A stretch of DNA of 64,000 nt from Rotaria macrura (Eukaryota; Rotifera; Eurotatoria; Philodinida; Philodinidae), in NCBI GenBank assembly GCA_900239685.1, contig OENT01000176.1, positions 1 through 64,000 of the forward strand, given 5' to 3'. The notes below the pieces were generated by a model. That model did no database searches. It saw only the letters and a program-made list of their open reading frames with translations, and was not told the origin of the DNA. Each line of letters begins with the position of its first letter. The first letter of the stretch is position 1. Shown here in pieces: positions 25,627 to 37,300 of the stretch. A program made the translations under genes and the position numbers.

Positions 25627-26328
25627 CCCTTTACACCCGACAGTAGTTCCAGAAGTGCTAGGAATGAAATTACCCCTGAAATAAAGTTTTGATACCTTCA
25701 ATATGCCAAAAGTATGAACAAATCAAAGATGTGCTCTCTTCAATTTTAGGGCATTTTCCTGAGGCGGAGTAGGGGGAAATTTTGACCAATTCTGAGGAGC
25801 ATTCCGTAAAACTGATGTATTTCAGTGAAGAAACGTCGTAGAGAGTTCTGGAACGTTTCATTTCACAGAAAAATGTTTGCTCTATAATTCACTACGATTG
25901 ACACAATCGTTGCATTGACTCGTGGATATTTAAGGACCAGGACGTTACTATTGTAGAAACCTTCTAGTGACTATTGCATATTTTACCATACGTCCACCTC
26001 TTAAACTTTTCTGAAAATTCTGGAAACTAGACATAGCACTAGTGGACACCTTTTTCTAAATGTATCACACAGTGGGTCGCTCGGCGATTTATTGGTTAGA
26101 AATAGAATGTTACTTTTACAACACAATAGTTGTTTTTCAAAAATCGTCGATTATAGGATCCACATATCTCCGACCGAGTGCAGCGAAAAAAAATTTTTTT
26201 TTTACCGATTGCTAGTCCATTAAATTTACTACAAAAAGTGTTCTTAGAGTTTCTCAACCAAAAGCTTTCTTAATTTTTCGCAACTGTTTTTCCAATGTCC
26301 ACTGGAATGGACATTCGGGGGTAAAGGG
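25627..26328. mobile_element. piggyBac-like MITE
   Basis: Left end is TTAA|CCCTTTACACCCGA; right end, read inwards, is CCCTTTACCCCCGA, flanked on its outside by TTAA after one extra T (26329). CCC-starting terminal repeats at a TTAA duplication are the hallmark of the piggyBac superfamily. About 0.7 kb, with no transposase; an inner palindrome ATGTCCA..TGGACAT lies next to the right end. The open frames inside are chance. Confidence 0.65.
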
Positions 26329-26937
26329 TTTAACAGCTACTAGACATGTATCAGTATAGTTCTACCAGACGAATTCATAGTGGAAACTTATGCAGAGTTT
26401 TGATATGATACTCGATATATTGAAATTATCACGACAGAAACAGTATAAAGAATTAAATCTTTGATCCCACAAGCGGCCCTCTCCTGTCTGAGAATTCAAT
26501 AATTCAGTTATTTTGAGTGTTATACGTTTCCTATGGATTAAACAGTTCCACTTTTATTTATTAATTTTTTTGAGTTCGTTCATTTGTTCCCAGGGTATCA
26601 GTCAATTTTTTTCTTTGTCTCTCTGAACAAAAGTATCTTCGGCTGACTGACTCTAAATGACCAATGATCATGAGTACATAGAAAAAGAAATACACAATTC
26701 ATTTCTGACGGATCATACTAACAGGCTGAATTTTTTTCTCTTTTCACGCAATAGAATGAGAAAAAATATCTACACTTTATTTTTTTCTCTTCCTACCATT
26801 CGATACGTACGTCAACTTTCTTTATTCTCTCGTTCATTATCGACAAATAAATCTTTCGATTTGATATTGAAATTCTATGGCAGTTGAAACACCTGATACA
26901 ACTTCGGTATTCTTTGAAAATTTTATCGAGACAATTT

Positions 26938-27276
26938 CCCAGGAGAATCATTCCGACCATTGGATCCGACATGCATCCGATCATGTTTCTATCGGAGTTT
27001 CTCTTATCCGATGAAATCCCATCGGATTCCTGGTTGCGATTCCTGATTCGGATCCCTAGTGTTGGATTTTATCGAATCCTACTATCGGAATCCGATTGGA
27101 TTTCATCGTGTGATCAGACAGGCCTCTACTGTTGGGTTTAAATGCTTATTCGTACTCAAATAAGAAAATAGGTTTCTTCCGTCGGATCCGTTACTGTTTC
27201 CACAACCCGGATTCCCGTAAGATTTCATCGGATCGTAGGATCCGATCGGATTCGGTATAGGATCCATTCACCTGGG
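26938..27276. mobile_element. CCCAGG-ended element with ATCCGATCGGAT-type repeats
   Basis: Ends are CCCAGGAGAAT (26938) and, read inwards from 27276, CCCAGGTGAAT. Between them the 339 bp are filled with variants of (A)TCCGAT/ATCGGA(T), at least a dozen copies on both strands, many joined as palindromes such as ATCCGATCGGAT. There is no ORF of protein character. The same CCCAGG terminus bounds the 47830-48926 element, although the internal motif differs. Interpreted as a non-autonomous transposon with subterminal transposase-binding repeats; the superfamily is not known. Confidence 0.55.
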
Positions 27277-27351
27277 TTTTTGTCATTCAATTTAGATAAA
27301 TTCATTTTTCTTTCTCTTTAGAGTCCTAGTTCTAGTTTATTAATAATAATC

Positions 27352-27486
27352 ATGGAGCATCATCAATGTTTGTTGGAATTAACACAGAAACTAACATCAG
27401 GCTCAATGACAAAAAACGAATGGGTTAATCGCGTTCAAGCAGCAACACACTTAATGGTGAACAAAGTTCAACAAATAAATGTTTGA
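27352..27486 (+). CDS. Orphan short ORF or first exon, unknown
   Basis: ATG 27352 opens 44 codons to TGA 27484-27486. The translation is strongly protein-like (MEHHQCLLELTQKLTSGSMT...EWVNRVQAAT) in a region otherwise lacking such frames, and the flanking upstream sequence TTTCTCTTTAG resembles a splice acceptor. An ATG|GTGAAC donor near 27457 is possible. No further exon was identified in the next 2.5 kb, so it is either a lone first exon, a small protein, or a relic. Confidence 0.3.
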   Translation: MEHHQCLLELTQKLTSGSMTKNEWVNRVQAATHLMVNKVQQINV

Positions 27487-30095
27487 TTTATTTTCTTTTA
27501 TTTCGGACAGAAATAAAAATTCTTGAGAAGAATCCAAAAGATTCATATAGAATTTTTTTCTTTTCAATCAATTTGAATGGAGAAGGTTAGCGCCATAGTG
27601 TAAATAACTAACATTTGATCTCGTTTGTTTTATTTCGATCGATCACATAGCAAAAGAATTTCTTTCGAAGATCGTCAATCAATCACTTTACAAACGAGAT
27701 AAAAAGGCTAGTCTAAACTAAATAATTTTTATTGAGAAATTAATTATTTATAGTTCTGAAAACTGCTCGTTATGCAGTTTATTTTCATCGAGGTTCTTTA
27801 ATTGCTCAATGAATATTCTCATCATCTTTGAATAAGTAGTAGTGATCAACCAATTATTTTAGTTGATTAAACGTTCATTTTCATTGACGATATAAACCTA
27901 TCGACAACATATGAGATCAAGCACACTTATTGATCAGGAAACGTTATTTGGAGGCTGAATCTTATTCTTAACGAAGGAGTCATTCCAACTGTTTTAGAGC
28001 TTTCGACTTTATATTTTTGACTGTAAGGTATGTCTCTGTGCGGCTATCACAAGCCCATATCAAATGATAATTTTGCAACTATAGTCTGATTAAATTTAAA
28101 ATTACGAAGGCAACTCAATGCTCTCGTATCCCAATTGTTGTTGGAAAAGAATCTAAAAAGCAGTCGACATCATTGGACAATTATCTTGTACTGCTCATTC
28201 GATAGTCAAGCTTTGAATAATTAAAAATCTTAGAGAAAAAAATTATTGTTACAATCTGTTTTGTATATCATCATTTTTCTTGTTATTCTACGAAAGAAAT
28301 ATCACATCGTAAACAGAGTAAAACACGTTCATCGAATCATGGTGATTCTTCAATCACAATAACTAGCAAATGTTAGAAACGACAAAAGTTTTATCAATCA
28401 CATGAAAATTATCTAGAATAGTTAAAAATTGCTTCTATGATCTATGGTCATAATGTAAAATTCCGATTTTCAGGATCGTTTGAATAGCACTTTGATATTC
28501 TGTTTTGAAATCTAGATAGAAAAATAGGTATTACTCCTATCACCGGTAGTTTTAAATCTTAATTTGTTCTTCTACAGATTGGTTATGCATTTAATTGTTT
28601 GTTTGTTTTTTACTTTGATTATTTGTTGGTACAGAAAGAGAGAGAATAGGAACGCTCTTTTTTCTTAGTTTCTCACATTAATAAATCAACCGAGCGGAAC
28701 TCGAAGAACCCATTGATGCAGGCAAATGCGTGTCTCATTATTTTGATGTTTGGGCAATCAATTAATAAGATCTACTATTTGTGAAAGTATTTTATTGTAT
28801 AACTAAGAAAAAATTGAGGTTTTACTTCAGAAGAAGCATTCTGTTCTAATTTGAACTCATACTTTCAGACGTTTGTTTTCTACTGATTCGATGACAATGA
28901 ATAGGTAACTCGAGTACAAAAGACGTATGTTGTTTCGAAAATAGTTGAATGAATATTCACATTCACATCAATAGTGCAAATACTCTTTGATTCAATCAAT
29001 ATCTATGAACCTATATTACAATAATGTACTTAAAAATATCTAGTGTATATTTCTCAGCAATCTATTGGGCACGTAAAGAATTTTTTCTATTGATAATCTA
29101 ATCTGAGTCATCTAAACTTGTGTAAAGTTAACTCAATCTTGATGTTAGAAAGAATAATTCAATGAAATATTGTATTAAATTTATATTGTTCAAAGTTTTG
29201 TCAAAAATTAGAATAGTAGAACATCGAGTATTGGTAAGAAGAACCAAATATTAACGACAGATAACAATTTCGACGAAATTCATCAATTTTGTGAAAATCT
29301 ATTAAAATATAGTTTTCAACTTGACGAAGTTATCTGCTTCATTCCTTGAATAAAAAATAGCTGAACACATTTCGATTGACTATGGTTCACTAAAACTATC
29401 TTAATGAAATGTAATTTTTTTCGTAGGATGAAAATAGATTATTTCCACACTCACTAAATTTGTCTTGGCTCAATTTTCATAAACTTCGCTCAGATTTCCT
29501 TTTCTCATACTTAACCTTCGTCTAGAAATTCCTCGATTTTACCCTATTTCATTGTTGTTAGAATATCGAAACGTGTAACTTTAATACAACATTCACTTGA
29601 TTTAAGATGAGTCATATTTGTTCATTGATGTAGTAACTTGTACTTTAATACCGAGAAGAATTTTCGATTGCTTGAAAATATACAGCAGCTATGCATATTG
29701 AAAAACTCATCGAATTTGTTAACTTGTATAGGCGATCATTTTCGAGTGAATTTTGACAAACAAGTTTCATACATTGGTTGATTAGATAAATCTTTAATTT
29801 TTCGTCAATACTACAGCATAAAACTATGCGCGGATACCTTCAGTCATTCATCTGGTCATTCAGTACTCAAATGATGATCATTTGATAGTAACTGGGACAA
29901 TGTTACATATATACATGTTTGTGTAACAAATGACATTCTGTTTTACAAACATTCCATTGAATGAACTTTCTTAGTTGAGAGAAAACTTTACTTTTTTTCG
30001 TTCTGCACATGATAACAATTCGTTTCACTAGTTAGACGATGATGGATATATATTATTTTTTTTTATTGTATTTCACAAATTCTAATTAGATAAAA
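27487..30095. other. Gene-free stretch
   Basis: No coding sequence, RNA or repeat was recognised. Confidence 0.4.
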
Positions 30096-30877
30096 TCATT
30101 TGAAATTGTTTTCTTCAATCGATGGAACCATCACAGATATTCGTTGATCTTTATACATTCTTAATGCATGTCGTGCTTGTTGACATTGACCTATGAGTTG
30201 AATGTTGTCAAAACAATAACAAACGAATTAATTTTGAATGACACACTTACAAGGCGCTAATGAAATTGTTCTTTTTTTGATTCTCGAACGTTGTCTCTGT
30301 AATAATTGGTGATTATAAGCAATAGTGTCGTCAGCTATTTTACAAATTTCTTATTGAAAAAGAGAAATCTTCTTAAATTCATACCTTCCAATTGAAATAG
30401 TATACCGATAAGAATCGACATGATTGTGCCAGTTCTTCCATGTCTATCCCTACTCAATTTATTCGTGAATTATTCGGATATAAAAATCGACGAAAGTTTT
30501 TACCAACAATGAATTAGAATCTTCTGGTGATTTTCTTCAAGTCTCTTAGATAGACTTATACAAAATTCTAAGACTTTTTCATCATCTGGACATATGTACT
30601 GGTCAGCAATTGGAAACGATAGAAATTCAACTTTTCGATCATCTATGTCAATAGAAAAAGCAGTGCTTTCAAAATTTAAATCAAACTCAAGCAAGACCTT
30701 CAATTGCGTATTGTCGAATTATCCGTTCGCAGGGAGTAAAAAGAATAAGTTCTCGTGGTTGCATAAGATTAACAAACACGTCTATATCTGTATCATAGAT
30801 GGCACGTTTTATACATCGATTTTCATCAAGATCTTTTTCACCTGGATGTGCACTTGATAGAAGTAATTTTGGAATCG
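30096..30877 (-). CDS. Dual-specificity / tyrosine phosphatase-like protein, 5' exon not found
   Basis: Reading on the minus strand, exons are 30877-30698, 30642-30504, 30449-30385, 30334-30251 and 30190-30096, joined by introns of 55, 54, 50 and 60 bp with GT-AG ends and consistent phase. They give 187 codons plus an unresolved first exon that must end with one base of a codon. The P-loop is HCWDRHGRTGT, created across the second junction: a Cys-x5-Arg-Thr active site of the PTP/DSP superfamily, which hydrolyses phosphotyrosine or phosphoserine via a Cys-phosphate intermediate. Upstream, FLSFPIADQYICPDDEKV places a candidate general-acid Asp. The N-terminal part (LLLSSAHPGEKDLDENRCIKRA...DVFVNLMQP) fits the start of this fold. 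The C-terminus is basic and helical (QRQRSRIKKR). The substrate is unknown. Confidence 0.8.
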
Positions 30878-32940
30878 CTTAATAGGAATTATTTACAACT
30901 CATTCAATCTATGGAAGAAGGATTCTTTGTCTTTTTAGCAATTTCAAGACGCAACAATTATACATCCGTGTTGTTTGTTTTTATATAGATTTTAGCTGTC
31001 AAATGTGATTTAGATTTTTGTTAAGCTGCATTCGATATTCTATCTGGGTTGTAAAACTTCTGTTTATTTTCATTTTATTACGATACGTATAATCTCAAAG
31101 AGTGGAAGAAAACGATAAGAATACGATCAATCAAGTACATGTTTGTAGTTGTCAAATTTTTTGTATGGGAAACCTTTTTTTCCAAGTAAACAGCAATATC
31201 ATCGAAGACATACGCATATGCTGGATTGAAGAAATATAAAACAATGTCTCAAGTAGTGACCAAGTTAAAAAAAAGCCTTATTTCTTCTCTTTTTGACTAA
31301 ACCAACTATCTTTAAGAATATTCTACACAGAGAGTATTCAAGAAATTGTGCTTTAGAATGTTGATATCTGTTTTAGTTTCTCGTTTTTGGGTCGTATGTC
31401 ACATTTCATGAGTTCAACGACACTGCTGAATGATACCATTGCATTTCTCATTAGTAAATTTATTAGCACTGGTAATATTAGACATTAGAATATTGCTTTT
31501 TTGTTATTGGATCACATTTAACTGTTGCACAACTACCGTTATTCAAGAAGATAGTAAGAAATCTTCATTATCCACTTCTCATATTTCAGACTTTTGAAAT
31601 TTAAATTGAAGGTTTTCAGTGTTATTTGAACAGTAAATGCCTGAAGAAGATTTTCCATAATCTATTCGACACAACTTCTCAGTTTTATCTCATTAAAACT
31701 CAAGATTCCACTTACAAAATATCAAATATTTAACAATGTATTCATTGGTCACAACTATGAAACAATCATAAAAACAGACCATCATTGAATTCTAGATATT
31801 TTATAGTTTGTTTCGAAATTTGATACAACGAACAAAGAATAATAAGAACGTCTGTGTTGATTATTCACATTAACGATATCAAATAAACAATAAGAATGCA
31901 ATACTTGAAAACAAAAATAGTGAATCTATCGGATCAGCGCGTATGAGAGGAAAATAATTGTCAAAAACTAGGATGATAATTTGCCGTTTCAATAGAAATA
32001 ACATCGTTTTTCAATGTCAGTTGTCATGAGTGAGGATGCATTGCATCTTGTGGACTTCTACCTTTGCATTTTTGTTTTTAATAGTAGGACGAAAAACTCA
32101 AGAAAACATTTGAATCTCATAGTTCAATTTCACAAGTACTACAGAGCATCCATAATTTGTGTCACTCATCATTAAATGCAATGAACTCTAGCATTGATCT
32201 CGTTCAATTAATAATCATGAAAAGAGACAAAGTTCATTCATTCATATTTTTAAATCACTGAACATTTTCTTATCTATTCAACGAGGAAAAATTTTTAAAA
32301 AGACAGCATGATCGTTGTTCTTGTTTTCTACTCGTAAAATAATCGGAAAAAAACGAAAAAAACATTGGATTCGTCCAATTTAGTTAAATCTACTAATTAT
32401 ATTGTAAGAAAAAAATTTCAGCAGCATATTATCATTATTCATGAAAGAGTCAGTTATTTTTTATCTGCAAGTTTTATAAGATGAAGAACACATGATGAAA
32501 GTTTGCCAGTACACTGAGTAAATGATACATCGAATATTTAAAGTGAAAATAGGTTGATTTTAAATTCTATGGTAAATATTCAAAAGCTCATTTTCTTCTC
32601 TATATAAACAGTGACCAAGCAGTCAAAACTATCTTACTCCAATTACTTGTTTGAGTGGGCCCATAGCACGACGATTGAATCGACAGTACTTAGTTGCATG
32701 TTGTATGTACGAAAAATAAATGCTCTACGACATTGCTCTTTTACTTCTTGGATTTCGTTATTACACAAATGTTAGGCAATTACATTTTCATTGCGAAAAT
32801 CAGTGGTTTATGTAATGCGGTGAAGAAACCTAGATATCTATTATTTTTGTTTGCAAGGGATGTTGATTAGTTTCATATATGATTAAGAATGAAATTACTT
32901 TCGTAGATTATTTAGTTTTAGTCTTGTCAATGAAAAATGA
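30878..32940. other. Spacer with no identified gene
   Basis: The missing first exon and promoter of the phosphatase gene must lie near the low end; TATATAAAA occurs at about 30984-30992 on the minus strand. Nothing else was recognised. Confidence 0.35.
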
Positions 32941-34334
32941 TTAGTTCGATACTAATGAAACTGTCGAATTAAGAGCATTCAAAATAGATATAAAAGTATT
33001 TAGTGTAATGACGTTGTAATCTTGTTGTTCAATAAATCGATTTATTTTTGATTGACTCAAGCCAGTTTCTTTTCTCAATAATCTAGCCAAATTATCAGTT
33101 TCACCTCGACTTTCAATGAGCTTTTCTAATTGTTGAATAATATCATTGCCTAACAGTAGGCTTGTACTTGATTTTGAATTCTTTGACTTTTTGGGAATTT
33201 TTTCATCTGATGGTATAGGTCGATGCTGTTTTCCGTTATGTTGTAAACGATGACGATGATTCTTCTTTGATGATTGAGCAGATGCTGTTAAATCACTGTC
33301 TTTGAATTTACTTGATTTAATTCCGGTCTCATCAGTTTGATCATCTGAGACATCGCCGTCATCACCTGCATCATCAGTAATACTACCATCTTCGACAGCT
33401 TGATGGCGTAAACCATGACTTTTCTTTTTATGAGGTTCTTTGCTAAAACTCATTTTATTTCTACGAGCTCGTATATTGAGTTTTTGAGGAGTACTAGTAC
33501 TACTCGAAGGTTTATTCGTAACTTTGGGAGAATCCTCACTGTCAGTTAATGATGAATGTTCAGAAGTTGGATTGGTTTCAGTATTATCACTAGTATTTTC
33601 ATTTGCATTATTCGGAGAATCATCGTTAGTAGATGTTGATGAAGAATCCATTGTTGTTGATGAGTGAGATGAATCATCAGTTTCTTGTAGCTTTCGTTCT
33701 ATCCTTCGTGCTGTATGACGAAGACGAGTATTCGATGTTAATAATCGTTCAGTTAAAACTTCTCTGTACACCCAAGCTATGCAAATTAAGAATATAATAG
33801 CCGCGAAAATCAATGGTTTTGTAAAATCGACTTTGGTATACCATGGTTGTTTTTTTTTGACGTATACTTTTGTCTCTTGATGATCCTACAATTAATCAAA
33901 AAATAACTAAACAAATGCATAAATTTCTGCCGATTGACATAAAAAATTTTCTAGAATCTTTTTTTTTCTTGTTTTTCGAATATCAATATCCTTGAAAAAA
34001 GAAATTTAACTACCGTATCGTCTATTGTAGAACGTTTTTTTCTCTTGGATTTTTGCGGTGTTGGATTGTCGGATACCGAACCATCTGGATCATTAACACT
34101 ATCGATCGAATAAGATTTCAGTGTCATTAGAGATCGTTTTTGCTCATTTGAAAGGGATGTAACAACGTATGATGCCGATGGATCGGGCATGTCTTCATTG
34201 ATTTGCTCAGGAGTACTACTGTTTGATACATCGATTTCTTCGGTACGCAATGATTCAGTGTTTGTTCCTTGGCTAAGCTTACCATCTTCACTATCAAGAA
34301 TATTCTTTTTAACGATCAATAAGCGCTCCACCAT
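32941..34334 (-). CDS. Single-pass, disordered protein with HTH-like C-terminus, two exons
   Basis: Exon 1 is 34334-34014 (107 codons); exon 2 is 33885-32941. The 128 bp intron has GT-AG ends and phase 0, giving 421 residues. I do not recognise the protein. Residues 1-115 are polar, with a basic cluster KSKRKKRS (95-102) that could be a nuclear localisation signal. One transmembrane segment lies at about 131-147, followed by a basic/helical stretch (RLRHTARRIERKL). Residues 170-350 are low-complexity Ser/Thr/Asp/Asn-rich, probably disordered. The last 60 residues are ordered-looking: LARLLRKETGLSQSKINRF then TLNTFISILNALN, which resembles a lambda-repressor/XRE helix-turn-helix by pattern. 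An NLS plus one membrane span would suit a nuclear-envelope protein; this is inference. The N-terminal Met is the first in frame. Confidence 0.75.
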
Positions 34335-37300
34335 AGCTTAATCTGTTTCCAATGTCTATTAACTTATGTAATAATCTATTGAAAATAAAAACCACAAATA
34401 ACAAACATGAAAGATTCTTTTACTGTGAAATAAGAGAAAAACATCAATCGAGAATAAGCACTACCTTTATGTGTTTAGATACCTAGAAACCAATCCTCGT
34501 TGATATACAGTATGCTTGTGGTTATGCTTGATTGCTTTTACAGTGGGCGTTAAATTATAATTTGTTTTCTTCTACATACTGTTAATAAATAACTTTTTTC
34601 TTTCGTCAAGGACAATGTAAGGATCAATATAAGTATAAAAAAACCAAATAAATAACTGATGAAGAAGATTTATCGATATTTAGAATTGTACGATCGTCCG
34701 GTGATATCTTGTTCTATGCAATTCGAAACAACTACTTTCGTTACATATAAATATGTTTTATGTGTCACGATTGTATTCATACACGCATCATTCATGTTTT
34801 TCGATCAAAGGTATCTAGTCGCATTGAAAATACGAATTAGTTAGTTCTGTAGAAAAAAAAACTTTTTAACTTTTCGACGTACAATGAACAGGCAATGTAT
34901 TGACTAGTTCTTTCGTTGTCTATATACTAGTGCTTTTTGTGGGTTGTCACCAATGAAACAGTGTCAATATGAATCATGGGATACAAATAGATGTTAATTT
35001 GATGAAATTAACTTTTATAATTGAATTCTATCTGAATCATGATGGGATAAGAAGAGAATAATACTCGTCTAGTTTTTAAAGTTACTTGTGTTGAGTCATG
35101 AAAAATATACATGTATTCAAGCTATGATTTTTGAAAAATGATTATTATATAACCAACGTTTCTTCACATATATGATTGTCGGACAAATGTTAAAGAACAC
35201 AGACGTATACTTGTTATTAAAATAGATGCTTCTTATTTCATGAATGTGTTCGATTGGATGTTTTTTTAGAACTAATGAAAACTATTAATCATATACAAAT
35301 AGCTTACTTTGTATCTATTACATTTAGAAAAAGATGATCATATTGTATTATTTAATTCAGTAGAAAAGAGAGTTGTTCTAGAAAATATTATGAAGGTTTT
35401 TTTTGACATTGATTTCTGGAAGAATATTTTAAGATTGTATGAATCGGTATGGAAGTGAAAGAACAGAATGATAAATTGTAGACAGTTGTTGTATTCTTTA
35501 AATTCAATCAAGCAAGAATAGCTACAATTTTTGAGTGATCATGTTGTTTTTTTTATCGATAACATTTCAATGCATTAAGTTAGTTCATGAAATAATAGTT
35601 TAAGTTATTCGTTGAAAAACTAAATTCTAGTTTAGACACTATAACTGCCAGCTGTTCGTAAGTATTGTTGATTCTTGGCATGAATTTTTATTTACTTTTT
35701 AAACACTATTCGAACAATTTTTCTCTCACACCTTTGTCTATATAAGAAAAAGAATCATAAGTAAACCAATAGTTGATGCTACACGAGAAATGATTCTTTT
35801 CGATGTTGAAATATTTCCTATTATCGTATATTTAGACATTCGTTGTATCGTATCCAAACGTTTATACTTTAATTAGCGATTGATAAAGAGTCTATGTTTT
35901 TAAGTATAGCACAGTCAATAACTAGGGATATGTAATCATAATTTGCAATTACATTTAGAAAAAAAGAAAGAATATGAAAAACCATCGTGTGCATTGATGC
36001 TGATCAAAACATAGAATAAGCCCTTGCTTTCAAGATGAATAAAAAAAAGTAATCATCCATAATCGACCTATGGATATGCTTCATTGAAAAAGTGCATAAA
36101 AGCTTGCTAGTGCAACTCGATTACGAGTTGAAACGTCGAGCATACATGCGTGTATTGTTCGTAATCCTTTATTATCATAATTAATCTTTCACTTCCAAAA
36201 GCGTACAAGTTAATAGTCAATACCCAATACTTTCATTTTTGTTTCCAACATGTAAATAATACAAAACGAGGAGAAAAATGGAAACAAAAAATGACTCGAA
36301 ACTTAAACTCACTGCTTTCATCGAAATTTTTTGTGAATACTAGACATGTCTATATTAGATATAAACGATACTATTTAGGAGAGGTCAGCTATTTTATTTT
36401 CTAAGCATATGTCTGAGTTAGAAATATTACGAAGGAAGCGAGTAATTAAGTTCTGAAATTTTTTCGTTCATGTTCATATTAATGAAGTCGTTTGTCAATA
36501 TATGAAAATGTAATTTTGAAATAATACATCGAATTGAATGGCAGACTATTAGTGATACGTTTCATATCATCTGGACATGCATAATTTTTTTTAAAAATCT
36601 GTTATAATCGAAAGAGATTATTCGTAAGTTACTTGAAAGTTTCTCTTAACAGAAGATACTTTTTAGCTTTAAGATTTTTGTCAATATAAATATTTGTTGA
36701 CTCTTTCGAACTCTATAGTTATGTAGTCATCCGAAATAAATTGTTGTATTTAATTTGCAATATTTTCGATGCATATTGTTCATGAGTGCGCATACATCTT
36801 CTTAAATCTTGAATATACTATTCAGTCAATCATTTTAATATATTGATTGTCTTACAACACAATTTGGTGAAAAGAAATTTACATAGGAATGCTTTTTTGT
36901 TTTTTAGTAACACTTTTCTCTCTGACTTTCATCAATCATATAAGCACACCCAAAACTGTGGATAAATATAGAAAATGAAAAATATCATTTGATACACATG
37001 ATCTATTCAAATAGTATGAAGTATGTCTGCAATTTGTTGTTTTTTTTTTGAAAACTCATTAAATTGTTTCCATAACTTTGAATGTTGAACAACTACTTGT
37101 TCAATGATATATCTATGATAATGTTGCAAAATAGTAATTATGCAAGTAGCTATTAAGTTTCAAATAGCAGCCTGACTTTATATATCTATTCTTGTTGAGA
37201 AGTAATTTCTCGTTATATAACTTACTGCCCATAGTTAGTACCATCAAAAAAAAATCAGACACATTATGAGATTCATAAAGTTCATTAGATTCACGCAGTG

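Noticed and set aside
30643..30703. Apparent frameshift in the phosphatase gene
   Set aside because: A 55 bp GT-AG intron (30643-30697) restores the frame and removes the apparent break; its length fits the other introns of this gene.
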